Part shown: one piece after another, positions 21,507 through 33,709 of the stretch
How the letters are laid out: every line of letters starts with the position of its first letter
Position numbering within the stretch: the first letter of the stretch is position 1
Assembly (NCBI GenBank): GCA_002633005.1
Contig: NMRA01000325.1
Span: 227,290-291,289 of the forward strand
Reading direction: 5' to 3'
Length of the DNA stretch: 64,000 nucleotides
Source of the DNA: Phoronis australis
Taxonomy: Eukaryota > Phoronida > Phoronidae
Translations under genes and position numbers: made by a program
The notes under the pieces: generated by a model
What the model saw: the letters and a program-made list of their open reading frames with translations, nothing else
What the model was told of the DNA's origin: nothing
Database searches by the model: none

Positions 21507-22473
21507 GTGAGGCCCTATAAGACAATTGAAACATACTTATGATGTCTAAAAACACGATAACACTGGAATTTAACATGCCTGCATTTTGAGAACTGCTAAA
21601 TAACGAGCATCAAAGTTATTCTCCTAATGTGGGCATGTTATATCTGACCATTGCCAAAAGTAATATTATTAAAAGCAGGGCTTGACACTTAGCAAAATTT
21701 CCATGTGGCCAAAATCAAACTGAGTTCGGCAAAACAAGTCTGTTGTGGGCGTTGCTTAAGTCTTGATCTCTACGAACCAAATGGTGCATAGTTGGCAGCG
21801 GCCAAAAATGAACCACCGAATTCAGAAAATTCCGCACCATGGTAGCTAAAAGCATTCTATGTATGCACTATGTTATTTTTGGAGTAGGATTTGCAGCTGT
21901 TGCAAATTGCAGCCACCAAAAGTTGTTACAAAATTTTATTTATCAGTTGCACTCATTGATGTCATGAAGTGTTTAGTTTAATATTTAATGAATTTCAGAC
22001 TCCTTTATTAAGTAGTCATTATTTTATTCTCATTACACTATAATCAAGTCTTCTAATATGCATGAAAAGTTTGGCACATGATATTTTCCTGTGTCACAAG
22101 AAACCAGTGCCTTCGATAGCTGATCAGTCGCAATACTTTCCTCTAAATGCCATCGATTGGGTCTGTGTTCTTCATCTTTAGCTGATCACTGCCTGAATAT
22201 TATTATAACTAAGTTATTTCATCGACATTCCATGAATGTTGATCCAAAATGCTCCCATTCATACTGACCAATTTATCTAAGATTTTGGCTTGTGATGGAC
22301 AATCGGCTGAGTCAGTCGTCGGCAAATGGGGAGAGAAGTCTCAATTTTTTTCAGCTTGTCATAAACTGTCAATAGTTTCCAAGTAGGACTTTAAAGAATA
22401 AGAAATGACATTTTGATAATTGCTTTTGTGAAAACTACAGAATTACTGTACATGATATTGTGTCGGGTTGTAG
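21507..22473. other. KPNA intron 2
   Basis: AT-rich intron with nothing recognised apart from the hAT-like terminus remnant at 21676. Confidence 0.7.
21676..21760. repeat. Possible hAT-like terminus remnant
   Basis: CAGGGCTTGACACTTAGC at 21676 resembles the termini at 16047 and 20257. There is no matching right end, coding sequence or target duplication, so only a remnant is claimed. Confidence 0.35.
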
Positions 22474-22736
22474 AATAAACGAGAGGAACATTTGCTCAAG
22501 AGGCGGAATGTACCAGTGACGCAGGACAGCACTGACTCGGAGGAGATGGACAAACCCGTCAGCCAGTCACTGGAATCGATTGTCAAGAATGCGGCCAGTG
22601 ACCAGCCAGCTGTGCAGCTGATAGCTGTGCAAGCAGCAAGGAAACTGCTGTCCAGCGACAGAAACCCGCCCATAGACAATCTGATCGAGTCTGGCATCCT
22701 GCCTATACTGGTGCAGTGCCTACAGTGTGAGGACAA
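22474..22736 (+). CDS. KPNA3/4: Importin alpha, coding exon 3
   Basis: Encodes residues 38-124 plus two bases of codon 125. [14 protein letters not shown] ends the IBB domain and carries the autoinhibitory Lys-Arg-Arg. An acidic linker follows, then the first armadillo repeat with [18 protein letters not shown] and [15 protein letters not shown] donor. The split Asn codon joins exon 4. Confidence 0.95.
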
Positions 22737-24303
22737 GTGAGTGGGTGGGACACAACTTAACAGCTTACATGGCAATGGAGTATTCTCATGACTCGTTGCA
22801 AAGTCAAATGTAAAACCGGAACCACCGCCAGTGAGATGAAGTGCAAGGGGTTAATAATCCAAATGCAGTTGTCATAGTTGGTGACCAGGTCTTAGAGTAG
22901 GGCATACAAACCGCACAATCTCAATTTACAACCTGGGAGTTTTTGCTCCAGTGACTCAATTTTAATTTTTTGGTGTAGTCTATCAAGCTATAAGCTGGCA
23001 AGCTAAGCATTCTCTAAGCAAATTGCTTCGATGAAAAATTTTTGAGTCGCGCCAAAAGATTCCTTCTCAACTTCTATTTGAATTGTAAGTGCATCTAAGT
23101 ACCAAGTGGAGATGGAAACATGCCATAATAGGGAATAATTGCTACTTATTTCACACACTCCCCTAATTTCGCACTCCCAAAGAAAAGTTTGCCAATTCAT
23201 GGATTCCAGTAATACACACCTCTTCAATTGTGTTAATAAGGTCTGAGCATCGTATTGTCATCGCTTAATTTATCAAATTGAATGTGGGATACCTTGTGCT
23301 TTTGTAAATATGAGATGAAAGGGGTGACCTGTATGAATGTGGAGTCATATGCACAAAAGAGTGTTTCACTTGGGGTAGGGTCAAGTACTCTTATTGTTGG
23401 AACAGGACACAGCAATGTAATTATTGTAATAGGATTGTTTTGGCAACGGTAGGCTACATTTCGTTAAATTCTCACATGGCAAGTGGCAATGCAAAGTGAC
23501 TCGGTTAATTTTGCACACCCATCAACTGTGAAGTTTGTATATTCAGTTTATTTGGCACACCCAGACTATGTTTTTTATGCGAAATAAGTAGAGTATTTGC
23601 ATATTCAATGGATTATAGATAAATACACTTTGCATAATTCTTTAATCCTGGCAATTTTGAGGTTGTAACATGAGCATGTGGCTGACTTGTTGAAAATTAT
23701 GAATTGTTTGCTTTTGTCTATAGTTTGACAAAAACAAAGCTTTATGTTCTACATTAAATGAAGGGGGAAGTTGAAAACAAAAGAAAAAATGTGAAATGGC
23801 AAAAAAAATTGTGGAAATCTCGTATTAAATGAGCAATAACATTGGTTTTGTGAGCAATGGTTCAAGTTCATGGATTGGCTTGTACTTGACATTTTGCTTA
23901 AATTTTGACAAGTCCAATTATATTGGGGAAAATTAATTGATGGAAAATGAAATTATATCCTGGAAAAGTATAAACATGGCTTGAAAATGTGCAGAAAATA
24001 AAAAACAGAATATTAGTGAGAGTGGCGTTAGTTTGTGATATTTGTACTCACTGCTGCTGATACAAGTTGAGTGGTCCTCTAAACATCCTGAGTCTAAAAA
24101 TTTAAAACTTTAGGATCTGTTTGGTCTTAATTAGCACTGTTAATGATATATTTTGGTCACACCTTATCGCACGGTTGTAAATCATTTTGTATCTCTGAAC
24201 AAAAATGAGAAATGTTAGGTGCTCGGAAGTCAGTCCTTGTGGTAGGCTTTCAAATGGTGATTTTGTGTACTTAAAGTCATGGTGAATGTATGTTGCCTTT
24301 CAG
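22737..24303. other. KPNA intron 3
   Basis: AT-rich, with the recombinase-like relic at 23030-23412 and nothing else recognised. Confidence 0.6.
23030..23412 (-). pseudogene. Tyrosine-recombinase relic (DIRS/Crypton-like), decayed
   Basis: Minus-strand translation begins LLCPVPTIRVL, then PTPSETLFCAYDSTFIQVTP, FISYLQKHK and a further frame with QTFLWECEIRGV and WYLDALTIQI. The order LCPV..., P-S-x-x-LFCF-like, T-x-x-F-I, then a GATxAxxxG-like block and a YL-D block resembles the C-terminal part of tyrosine recombinases in DIRS, Ngaro and Crypton-type elements. Gaps and frame changes are needed and the Arg-His-Arg-Tyr set is not intact. The relic lies in KPNA intron 3. Confidence 0.45.
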
Positions 24304-24389
24304 CGCTGCTTTACAGTTTGAGGCTGCCTGGGCATTAACAAACATCGCCTCAGGAACGTCACAACAAACACAGGCTGTAGTTAGGGCAG
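24304..24389 (+). CDS. KPNA3/4: Importin alpha, coding exon 4
   Basis: Finishes codon 125 and gives residues 126-153 plus one base. [15 protein letters not shown] carries the Trp and Asn of the NLS-binding ladder in an early armadillo repeat. Acceptor TTTCAG, donor GTAACC. Confidence 0.95.
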
Positions 24390-24780
24390 GTAACCTTGGA
24401 GTGAATCTCAATTGAGAAATGGAAGGAAGAAGTTCACCATTGTCCACTGGTGGCTTGTTAAGTGGTGCAGTTTGGTTGTGGATACAGCATCCCGTCTTTT
24501 CTCTTTGTACAATTGGAATGTGTCTCCTGGGTTCTTTAGAAATTCTGTTCAAGGAGACCTTATTTGTCACTGCTGAAGACAAACACAACATGCTTGCAAA
24601 CTATCAGTTTTCCATTGCGAATTATTACGTTTTGCGATACAAACTGGTTTAATTCAAATACCTTTGTTTTTTTTCTGCATCTCCCTGACCCTCTACAAAT
24701 TATTAATTGTAATGAGATAAAAGGTTTTGTGTTGTGTCTTACTTGCTTGAAGAGACGTGTGAATATGGATATCCGCTTCA

Positions 24781-25285
24781 GTACTACTGCTATAGATGAG
24801 ACACTTATAGTGGAATGGTACTACTGCTATAAGTCAGACACTTATAGTGGAGTGGTACTACTGCTATAGGTCAGACACTTATAGTGGAATGGTACTACTG
24901 CTATAAGTCAGACACTTATAGTGGAGTGGTACTACTGCTATAGGTCAGACACTTATAGTGGAATGGTACTACTGTTATAGATAAGACACTTATAGTGGAA
25001 TGGTACTACTGTTATAGATAAGACACTTATAGTGGAATGGTACTACTGTTATAGATAAAACACTTATAGTGGAATGGTACTACTGTTATAGATAAAACAC
25101 TTATAGTGGAATTGTACTACTGTTATAGATAAGACACTTATAGTGGAATGGTACTACTGTTATAGATAAAACACTTATAGTGGAATGGTACTACTGTTAT
25201 AGATAAAACACTTATAGTGGAATGGTACTACTGTTATAGATAAAACACTTATAATGGAATGGTGCTACTGCTATAGATGAGACAC
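24781..25285 (+). repeat. Minisatellite, 37-bp unit, about 13 copies
   Basis: The unit is built on TACTACTGYTATA, GACACTTATAG and TGGAATGG. Early copies have ATAAGTCAGA, later ones ATAGATAAGA or ATAGATAAAA, so variants are grouped along the array. It lies in KPNA intron 4, ending about 100 bp before exon 5. Confidence 0.95.
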
Positions 25286-25385
25286 TTATATTTACTCAGA
25301 TGTAGTTTGACCTAGATTTGATGTGTAACAACAGTCCTGAATTGTGTCTTGGATTTTGTTTTCTCACAGTCTCAAAATTTTTCAG

Positions 25386-25472
25386 GTGCTGTACCTTACT
25401 TTATGAAGTTACTCCATTCCCCACACCAGAATGTCTGCGAGCAGTCTGTGTGGGCCTTAGGAAACATAATTG
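25386..25472 (+). CDS. KPNA3/4: Importin alpha, coding exon 5
   Basis: Residues 154-183 (split codons at both ends). [20 protein letters not shown], then VWALGNIIG with the Trp and Asn of the next armadillo repeat. Acceptor TTTCAG, donor GTGAGT. Confidence 0.95.
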
Positions 25473-25841
25473 GTGAGTTGTAAGAAGCAGAGTTTATGAA
25501 GTTTGATGAAGAAGTTCATCTTGAAAATTTAATTACTGCATGTAGAAAAAATAATAGATACTCAATTCCTGCAGCAGAGAAAGCAGTTTCTACTGCATGT
25601 TTGGCATCACATTTTTAAAATCTGTTTGTCTGTTTGCATGCAATATCTAACTTATTTACATAGGCACATGTTAATAAGTTAAAGGTTTGTGTAAATAGGT
25701 CAGTAAGTTATAGAAATTGTGTTAATATGTCACCACCACAAAGTGGTTGTAGGAAGTAATGTTTGTGTCTGATGGCAGGACTGCATATGAAGCTGTTGTG
25801 TTTGTTGCATATTTCACTGACTATTGTGAACACCGTTTCAG

Positions 25842-26056
25842 GTGATGGCCCCCAGTGCAGGGACTACGTCATAGAAATGGGTGTGGTCAAGCCCCTTCTG
25901 TCCTTCATCGACCCCAGTCGACCCATCACGTTTTTACGAAATGTCACATGGGTCATCGTCAATCTGTGCCGAAACAAAGACCCCGCCCCACCCTCTAATA
26001 CCATTGACGAGATTCTACCAGCTCTCTGCGTTTTAATCCACCATACAGACGTCAAC
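25842..26056 (+). CDS. KPNA3/4: Importin alpha, coding exon 6
   Basis: Residues 183-254. [19 protein letters not shown] and [16 protein letters not shown] cover the end of the major NLS-binding site, followed by [15 protein letters not shown]. Acceptor GTTTCAG, donor GTAAGT, phase 0 at the end. The next intron is 8.2 kb. Confidence 0.96.
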
Positions 26057-26931
26057 GTAAGTTTCTCATTCCCAATAGAAGTTCTTGCAAATTTTAAAAC
26101 ATAAGTTTAGTGTAGTTGATGTACTCAGATGGTTAAGAGTAAGCTTAATTTACGCTGGCATGTTGATGTACAGTTGTTTTAATAACTGTCAGTGCAATTC
26201 CCATTTATGTGTCATGATTACAGCAACAAATTGTTGACACATGCACACTGCAATGCATATGTTAAACCTTGTTAATGTTTTGGCCATTTGCATATACGGA
26301 TAGTCAATGGTAATAAGTTATATCAGGAAGAGATAACCAGGAAGGGACAACTGTTTTAGCGCATTTTAACGTGTTTTCAAAAGTGATTTCAAAAGTAAAT
26401 GTTAAAGTCGTCTGGAATCCAAGCATTGTGTTTAAAGATTAACTCTTTAGCTATAAAATGACACCACTATGGTCCCCAAAGACTACATATTAATGGCACT
26501 AGGATGCTTTGAACATGACTTGTGTTACCCTTCCAAAAGATGCCTCTTCTTAGGCATGTACTCGGGCATGATCCTCTTTTTTGAACCAACAAATGTCACT
26601 AATATATGCAAATGAGGCTCGCATCTCCTACGTCATATGACGTCATACGACGCGACCTTCAGGTGCCTATAGTGAATGACTTGAAACGCAGTTCTACCTG
26701 ATTGGGCAGATCTAAGAAAATTAAGAACTCTGACAAGGCATTGTTCAAAGAACATTGAATGGTTTCACATGAAATACATTTAATTGTATTTGGATACGCT
26801 TGCATGTGTGTAAGCGTGGACTTTGTCATTTTGCTTAAATCCAGATTTAGAGCAGGTGTTAGTCAAGAGGCTGCTCCCGCCACAGTGGCCGGTGTCGTGG
26901 CGTCCGAGTCGCCGGGAAGTCTGATCCATTT

Positions 26932-27034
26932 ATGCGCAATTCGACGAACTAATGCTAGTCGCTGGTCAGCTCCGCTATGATTCATGCGCAATTCGACGAA
27001 CTAATGCTAGTCGCTGGTCAGCTCCGCTATGATT
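26932..27034 (+). repeat. Tandem duplication of a 52-bp unit
   Basis: The unit begins ATGCGCAATTCGACGAAC and ends CGCTATGATTC; two near-identical copies stand head to tail. Confidence 0.9.
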
Positions 27035-28265
27035 CATTTGAGACGTGCGGCTTAACTCGAACCTACCCGTGTTCTGGCTCCAAGGTCGTTTTGTTTGACC
27101 CAGTTTTGGGAAAAGTTCATTTTAATACGGTCATTTCCTGAAGATTTTTATGAAAGATATAATCCCGAAATCCTTGACCTATAGAGCTGTATCAAAATTC
27201 CTTGTTGAAACACAGCCACTGGTCCAGCTTCTGCCGGGCGGCTGGGGAAAATGCTATGGAACGCGTGTCCCAAAAATGCACACACTTCAACCCCTGCAGT
27301 TCTTTTCCCGTCAATCACTGTGCGCGGATTCTACGCGGGCAGCCTACTGCATGACTACACCTTATTTTTAACTTGGGTGCGTCACTGAGTCACGACGTGT
27401 CCAGCCTTTGCAGTATGCACGGGAATGTCAAGCGAACGATTCGGTTTAGAAGAACCTAAATTCATTGCACAATACTACTGGGAACTACAAGCATCAAGGA
27501 AATGCAAAGACAATCTTTCCAAATTTATGAGCAATGACTTGAACTTCTTTTTCGATCCGATCTACGGTTTGTAAATTTTTGAATTTCTTTGGTCAAGTTT
27601 TTAATTCAATACATTCATGAATATCACTGTTATCGTTTAGTGTCTTTCCTTGCGATATGGTGGTCTGATGATGGATGTTTTGTGTTTTTGATGAATTTGG
27701 AATCTCAACTTCCCCTCGTGAGTAGTTGGCAGTGTCATGAGGGAGGTGTATAGAGGGCGCAGCACTGAAAAAAGTGGGGCCTAAAGCCCCTCAGCCCCCC
27801 TGTAGTGCACCGCCTATGGACCACTGAAAAACTTGGACTGAATAAATACGCTCCGCGAAATTTTTGCTTTACAAATTTCTCGAATTTTCGAAATACATGA
27901 ATGAATGGTTAAGTGCACATTTTCAAGAGCGCTTAGACGACCTATGCTGCAAAAACGGGGACCCTAACAACAATTGTCCTGGTCAGGGCCCTCAAATGGT
28001 AAACCATACACTGATACCGAGTTGTCAAAGTTCTCTTGAGTTTTCTGTCTGATCAGTATTCGAAGTCTTTCTTTTTTGTCTTTCCCCAGCCCCAGACCTT
28101 TGTCGGTTGCCATGGTTTAACCCTGAGGCATTCATTTTTTGGGGTGGCACTCGCCCTCCCCCCCCCTTACTAAGGTCCTGATGCAAGGAGTCCATCTTTG
28201 ATCCAAGAACAATGTTGTGTTTCAACACGCACTCGTATAGCTTGAGCATTAAATTAAAGGTTTAA

Positions 28266-29913
28266 AGGCGAATGCCACCCGATTTAATTAGTCTTTTTTG
28301 CCGTCTTAATCGGTCTATTTCCACATCGCCTCGCATACAGTCAACCTTACCTTGCCAAGAGGTGTCGCGTTAACCTGTGAGGAAGGTGAGAAACGACGCT
28401 AGCGACGTCAGTGGTTCATATGCAGAGTGAATGCTGCTATGTTGTGGTGTATCGTTCCCGCTTGTCCGAACTAAGCAGCTGCGAGGAAAGCGAGTATATC
28501 ATTTTTTTTTTACTTCCTCGAGAGTCCGAAATGCTTAGGAAGTGGCTCATGGTAGTGAAGAATGAAATGTACGCTGTAAATGGCAAGTATGAGGCCGTGA
28601 AACATCTCAGTGTCTGTGGCCTGCAGACGACGTCGACAGTGCCTCACGAATGCCCGGCTTACCAAATAACTCTATACGTTCCGTTGTCTGAGCTTGTTCA
28701 CGGCGCCTCTCTGGTATTTCTTCATCACTGTATTCCTGTTCGAATTGATAGCCGCTCTAGCTCTTCCTAAGTCGGGATTGCGAGTTGCCATGTTGGCGTT
28801 TATTACTGAGCGTTCTGTTTCAAAATGAATTATTCTCACCCTAACCAATACTTATATAAAACTGAAACAAAGTCTGTCTCATAAGATGCAATTTGTAATG
28901 CCTTTGGAGTGTTCGTGAGTGCACGAAATGATTTGAGAAGTCAGCAATGAATAAATCACTGCGTTACCGGCTTTAGGAGCAATAAAACTAATTGACGGGA
29001 CACCGAGGCCGTGTGAGCTCATGCTAATTTAGTGTTTGCTGGCAGAAACTGTTGTGAAACAACTCGATTTCCATCCCACGACCAGGTGTTAGGGGAATCT
29101 TTATTTACATTTACATTACTCAAATAATGATTGTCAATGTACAACTTCTGCCCTGACGGTGCTGTGGCCAAAGTAGAACGAATTCGTGGCCCCCGACGAG
29201 TATGTAGACTTGCAGTTTCGTGGCTAATTCATCAACATAATCACGTGCACATTACCTTGGCACACTAGTATAGTATTTTCTTGACTGGAAGTTTAGTTTT
29301 CACTGAACTTTGGCTGGTTTGTTCGTGATGTCTGATCAGTTTCCGAGCCACTGGTCGGGATAACGAGTCAATCCGGCCGGGCCGCGACGGGCCTGATCGT
29401 GCTCCAATCAGAGCCACTGGCCAGGATAACAAGCGTTTTGTGTTTAGAACTCAGAAAATCACAAGTCTAAACAACACAGATCTATGTTCTCCTGTCTGTA
29501 TCTCACGGAAAATACTTCGAAATTATCTCCGAACACACCCCAAACTCCTGCTACGGATCTTATTGGCCTGCCGAACTTTGTAGGCTACGGTGTGTCCAAA
29601 TACCAATAAATCCGTAACAGTGAAATAAAACAACACGTTTTTGTAAGAACTCGGTGTATTTTTAAGGGTTTTACTTCGAAGTTTGATGATTTATTGGGGT
29701 TAAACGATTACTCCAAGCGATAAGCTGACACCAGTAACCCGTGTTGTGAACTGCTGAACAGAATGCGTGTGAAACCGATGACGTAATTGGATAATTTCAA
29801 CACCTCCGTCTGCCGTCAGGTGTCGGGTAACGCAACAGCACGTGTGGTTATGGAGTAGAACTACTCTATCTAAACTGATACAAATTAGGTTGTTTTTTGG
29901 GTGGCATGCTCCT
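28266..29913 (+). mobile_element. TTAA-flanked element family C, copy 1 (Kolobok-like)
   Basis: 1648 bp starting AGGCGAATGCCACCC and ending GGGTGGCATGCTCCT, flanked by TTAA at 28262-28265 and 29914-29917. TTAA duplications with A/G-starting ends fit the Kolobok group better than piggyBac, whose ends start CCC. A THAP-like fragment lies near the left end. A full transposase is not seen, so the copy is probably nonautonomous. It is nested inside the 26321-31527 segment. Confidence 0.8.
28428..28635 (+). pseudogene. THAP-domain fragment inside family C copy 1
   Basis: The frame reads CCYVVVYRSR, then FFLLPRES, RKWLMVVKNE and HLSVCGLQ. A THAP zinc finger has Cys-x(2-4)-Cys, an F-x-x-P block, a Trp about seven residues later, and a closing Cys-x-x-His before Phe. 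Here the last His reads Gln and the second Cys is replaced, so metal binding is lost. Copy 2 has the same block with different changes. The domain call is by pattern only. Confidence 0.55.
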
Positions 29914-32346
29914 TTAAGAAATACAGGAGCAGTTTTGCGCATTTAATTGTGCGTGTAAAAAGGTTTATGGATTCGTACTGAATTTGTTGCTGCAACTTGT
30001 CTCATGGGCCTGTACCCGGCACGTGACCACAAATGTGGATACTAATTCGGCTATTGCGCAAGTCGACTGTAGCAAGGTGGCCAGTGAAAATGTAAGGCAG
30101 CACCACGCCAGTAGGCGTGTTTGACAACTCGGATTTCTAGTCTCTCATGAAAACCATTGAAGGCAATTATCAGCACCTGCAAACAAGAATTTTGAAGTAT
30201 GGAGAATTTCAACAGGAGTTAGCTGTAGACTTAGTCGCGAAGCTGCTGACATTCCAGCCACGGTTACTGCCAGTCCTTCGAACCAACTATAGCTCATATA
30301 TACGAATTTTTAAGAATGGCAAGGGTGCTTTTGTGTTGACGGAAATGTCCATGACGTCGAGGAATCTGAGGCATTTAATGATGAACAACTGTTGTGGCTT
30401 AATTTGGAAAACCTCTTAGCAAAACTAACTTCCAAGTATGCATACTGAAGCGGAATTAAGAAATATGATTATGGCAGTGCTAAATGTAACAGAGCCACAA
30501 AGTGTGCTAAAATGGTAGAAAATTAGGCATAACATTTCTGTAGCAGATAAAAGGTTGATTGGCGCAGGAGAAGGCCGATGTCTTCAATGCTCAAGAGACT
30601 TGCCAAGAAAATGGCACAGTTGAGTACGGGCATTCTAAAAGAAAGAACTGCAGCCAATTCCAGTTATTCGGTGCAACTTTTGTCACCCGACGGCGTTGTT
30701 TCACGATACCGCAATCTCAAACAACGTCAAAGAAACGAAACGCGGAGGGTGAGATATTACAGAGTATTAATAGTTATTCTTGGATACAGGTGTCCACCTC
30801 AAAATGAATTTCCCACGGTCATTCTTTATGCCGATAGCAATGTTTTCGTCAACTGAAGAAGAACAGGAATCATAGACATCCCGCACGCTCCGTCTATGGT
30901 TCTGACACTTCAAACTTTTGTCAACACAATAGGTAGCCGCAGAAAGTTCGATGTTGACCTCATTCTAATCTTCTCTGCAATCCACAGTCTGGGGACGAAA
31001 ACACTTGAGTCCGCTGCTCGAAATAGGGCTTGCTTAGCTAGAATTCAGAACTGCGGTCATGAGAGTGTTTTCACCTCCTGATTGCGAAGCGATCGAGTTA
31101 GCTGTGGTATCTTCATCAGCGCGTGCTCTCAGCGGGAGGTCACCGCTTTATCCACTCAAGTGCTCAACAACAACTAAACTGACGAGAGTCTCAGAATTCC
31201 CACATGCAAATTTGGTATGCAAATGAGGGAGTACTTGACTACTGCGCCATCTATACATCGATGGAAAAGCTTAAATACCCGTGACTGCGTATGGGAAGTT
31301 GCGATTGCGTGCACTGAAGTCAATATTTTCAAAGTCCAATTGCACCACTGTTTAAGGTTGCAAAGTGAGTTTTTTTGATATCCTTCTATAGAAAAAGCTT
31401 TAATCTCTCTGATAAAATCATCTGTTTCCTTTTAAACGAAACTTAAGTCCTGAAATTGTCCGGGGAAGGAGGCCAAAAACGGTGGTTTAGCTAGTTGTCC
31501 CTTCCTGGTTATCTCTTCCTGGCTATATTAATAGGGAACGCCTAATATAAATTTACAGGATATTTTTTCTGGCAAGGCATGTATTAAACGAATATTCTTT
31601 GGTCTTTGGATTGCTTCTTAAGTGTGCCATGTAGGAAAATGATTAAACCATCAACGGATGTCCTATGCAAATATCTTTTGCATGAGACCTTATCTGGCTA
31701 ATTGGTTATGGGTGCATTTATGTTGTTGAAAACAGTGTTTTAGTTCCTACAAAGTATTATGACTCTTACACTGCCTTTTATGAAAACCCATGCAAACTAT
31801 CTGAAAGTTGTACTTGCTGCTCCAAAGGTTTGGGTTACTCTGATGTGATTCCTGTTCATAGCTCTATTGTCCTACATTAGGGTGAGCCAGTTTTTACAAA
31901 TTGCCAATAATGTATTTCTCAATCTTAAGACGTAGTTTCCTTTGTGTTTTTACAACTCCACTTGCTGTGGATGTTTTAAATCAGTTTTCTACACCAGCCG
32001 TCTATGCTGAACTGTAGTACCGTATTAGCTGTAATAACCGCCCAGGGCACTTAGAAAAGTTCATTTCAGGCGGGGTTATTATAACCCAAGACCGTTGAAA
32101 CCCGGTCTCCGAAACGGGTAAAATCGGAAGCTAAGATTCATTATATTTACGCTCTGTGACGTATCTGTAATCTATGAAAGACTTACTACAAAACCGTGGT
32201 GCATTGCTATCAAACTTCGCTGCTATATTACGATCATTTTACAGAAAATTGCGCTGAAATCCCAAGGCGAAAACTCACCGACTGCCTACCTCGCAATCGT
32301 CGATATGGCGACTTGAATGCTTGAATAAAAATACAGTTTCGACTCG

Positions 32347-33123
32347 GGGCTGTTCCAGTAAAATCCGTGTGGGAGGGGGGGGACGGCAGTGGAAATAAAA
32401 ATTCATGGGTGGTGGTCTTCAGTAAAAAACTCACATTATTGGGTGGTTGTTCCTGTAAGAAGTGATGCATTAAAAATGGGTGGTATTTTTTGACCTGTTA
32501 ATGTTGACCAGTTGGTTACTTTAGCCATCAATACAAAAAGGCCCATATTGCCAGTGAACAGAGTGCAATATGTTCACTAAGCCATTAATCAAGTCATGAG
32601 CAACTTTGATTTGAGCCAACTGTTTGTCTGCAGTCCTATTGAATTGAAAAGTTATGCAACACTAAACTGGTGTTAAAACATATAAGAAAATTGATAATTT
32701 TTAAATAAAAAGTACAAGGAGTAAGATAAACAAGTTCCAATATTCACTTGACATAGAAGTATAACAGAGTTCGTGGAGACAGTTTGAGATTCATAGATCC
32801 TTATAATTGAAAAAATGTTCATTGAAATTATAGACACATGGTGAACAGAGACACCTGGTGGCTGCCAAAAGTATTGCTCACAGGCTACTTTAGTTTTTGA
32901 CAATATTGGACAAGACAACTAGTTCTTGTCTGTCAATCATCTAAGTTCTTAACAGGTTCTCCTGGAGGCAGTTTGTTTGCAAGTGTTGGATTTTGTATTT
33001 TAACCTATTAAAAATAATTAGAAAATTATGGGTCATGGGTTGGAGAAATAAATAAAAAATATGGGCAGTGGGTACGAAATAAAAGTGCCTCCCCCTCCCA
33101 TACAGATATTGCTGGAACAGCTC
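32347..33123 (-). mobile_element. Harbinger-like MITE family B, copy 3 (inverted)
   Basis: 777 bp in the opposite orientation to copies 1 and 2, with ends GGGCTGTTCCAGTAAAATCC and GCTGGAACAGCTC. The flanks are TCG (32344-32346) and TCA (33124-33126), one mismatch apart. It inserted into family R copy 1, so it is younger than that element. Confidence 0.85.
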
Positions 33124-33709
33124 TCAAGCAAATTACCTGAAATGCTCCTTAAGTTTTCCAAGTTTGGAGTCGGGATCACGGCAGGTTTAAGTACAAATCT
33201 GCTGATATCGTGCCATCTACATGATCGGCAACATGAGAAAAATGTCTGGACGAACACACATGTTGTCACGTGACGTTTGTTTGAAGTTGTCTGCTTTGTG
33301 AGTAGGCGAGCACGTGCGTGTCGCCAGAGTTCATTTGCTAGAGCAGAGACCGTCTTTTGGCTGGATGTGTACGATACTATCTGACAGTTATTTTTCGGTG
33401 TAAGGGTGTGTAAGCATTCACTGTGGTTATTTTATCGGATATTTTGGCTTAAAAACACCAAATATGGTTAATCAAACACTTCATTTTAAAAATAACGCAA
33501 ACATTTTTATAGTATGAGAAACTGTTGGAAATTAGTGCCAATATTCATTTATTGCCGATGTTATGCTACCCGTTTCATGAATGGGTAGTTCCCGACTAAT
33601 GTCTTTGATGACAGGTTCGTGTATGTAGCGCGCGCTTCCTGGACACGTGCTTTTAACACTGGCCAAGCTGTTTATTAGTCTTCGATTCGCGGTTTTCACG
33701 TGTAGGCCT

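Larger units (their letters stand above)
26321..31527. mobile_element. 5.2-kb segment bounded by perfect 29-bp inverted repeats
   Basis: At the left, 26324-26352 begins CAGGAAGAGATAACCAGGAA and ends GGGACAACT; the exact complement ends near 31522. Each terminus has two tandem 14-mers, CAGGAAGAGATAAC and CAGGAAGGGACAAC. TATA lies within two bases outside each end, possibly the target duplication. Inside are a nested THAP-carrying element (28266-29913) and plus-strand frames at 30147-31080 with no recognised domain. It looks like an old DNA transposon, but its superfamily is unknown. Confidence 0.65.

Noticed and set aside
24781-25285. CRISPR-like array
   Set aside because: Units are contiguous with no unique spacers, in an animal intron; it is a minisatellite.
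26640-26662. TGACGTCA-like sites as an internal promoter
   Set aside because: They lie inside a repeat-rich intron segment with no start codon or exon downstream; chance or transposon-borne sites are enough to explain them.
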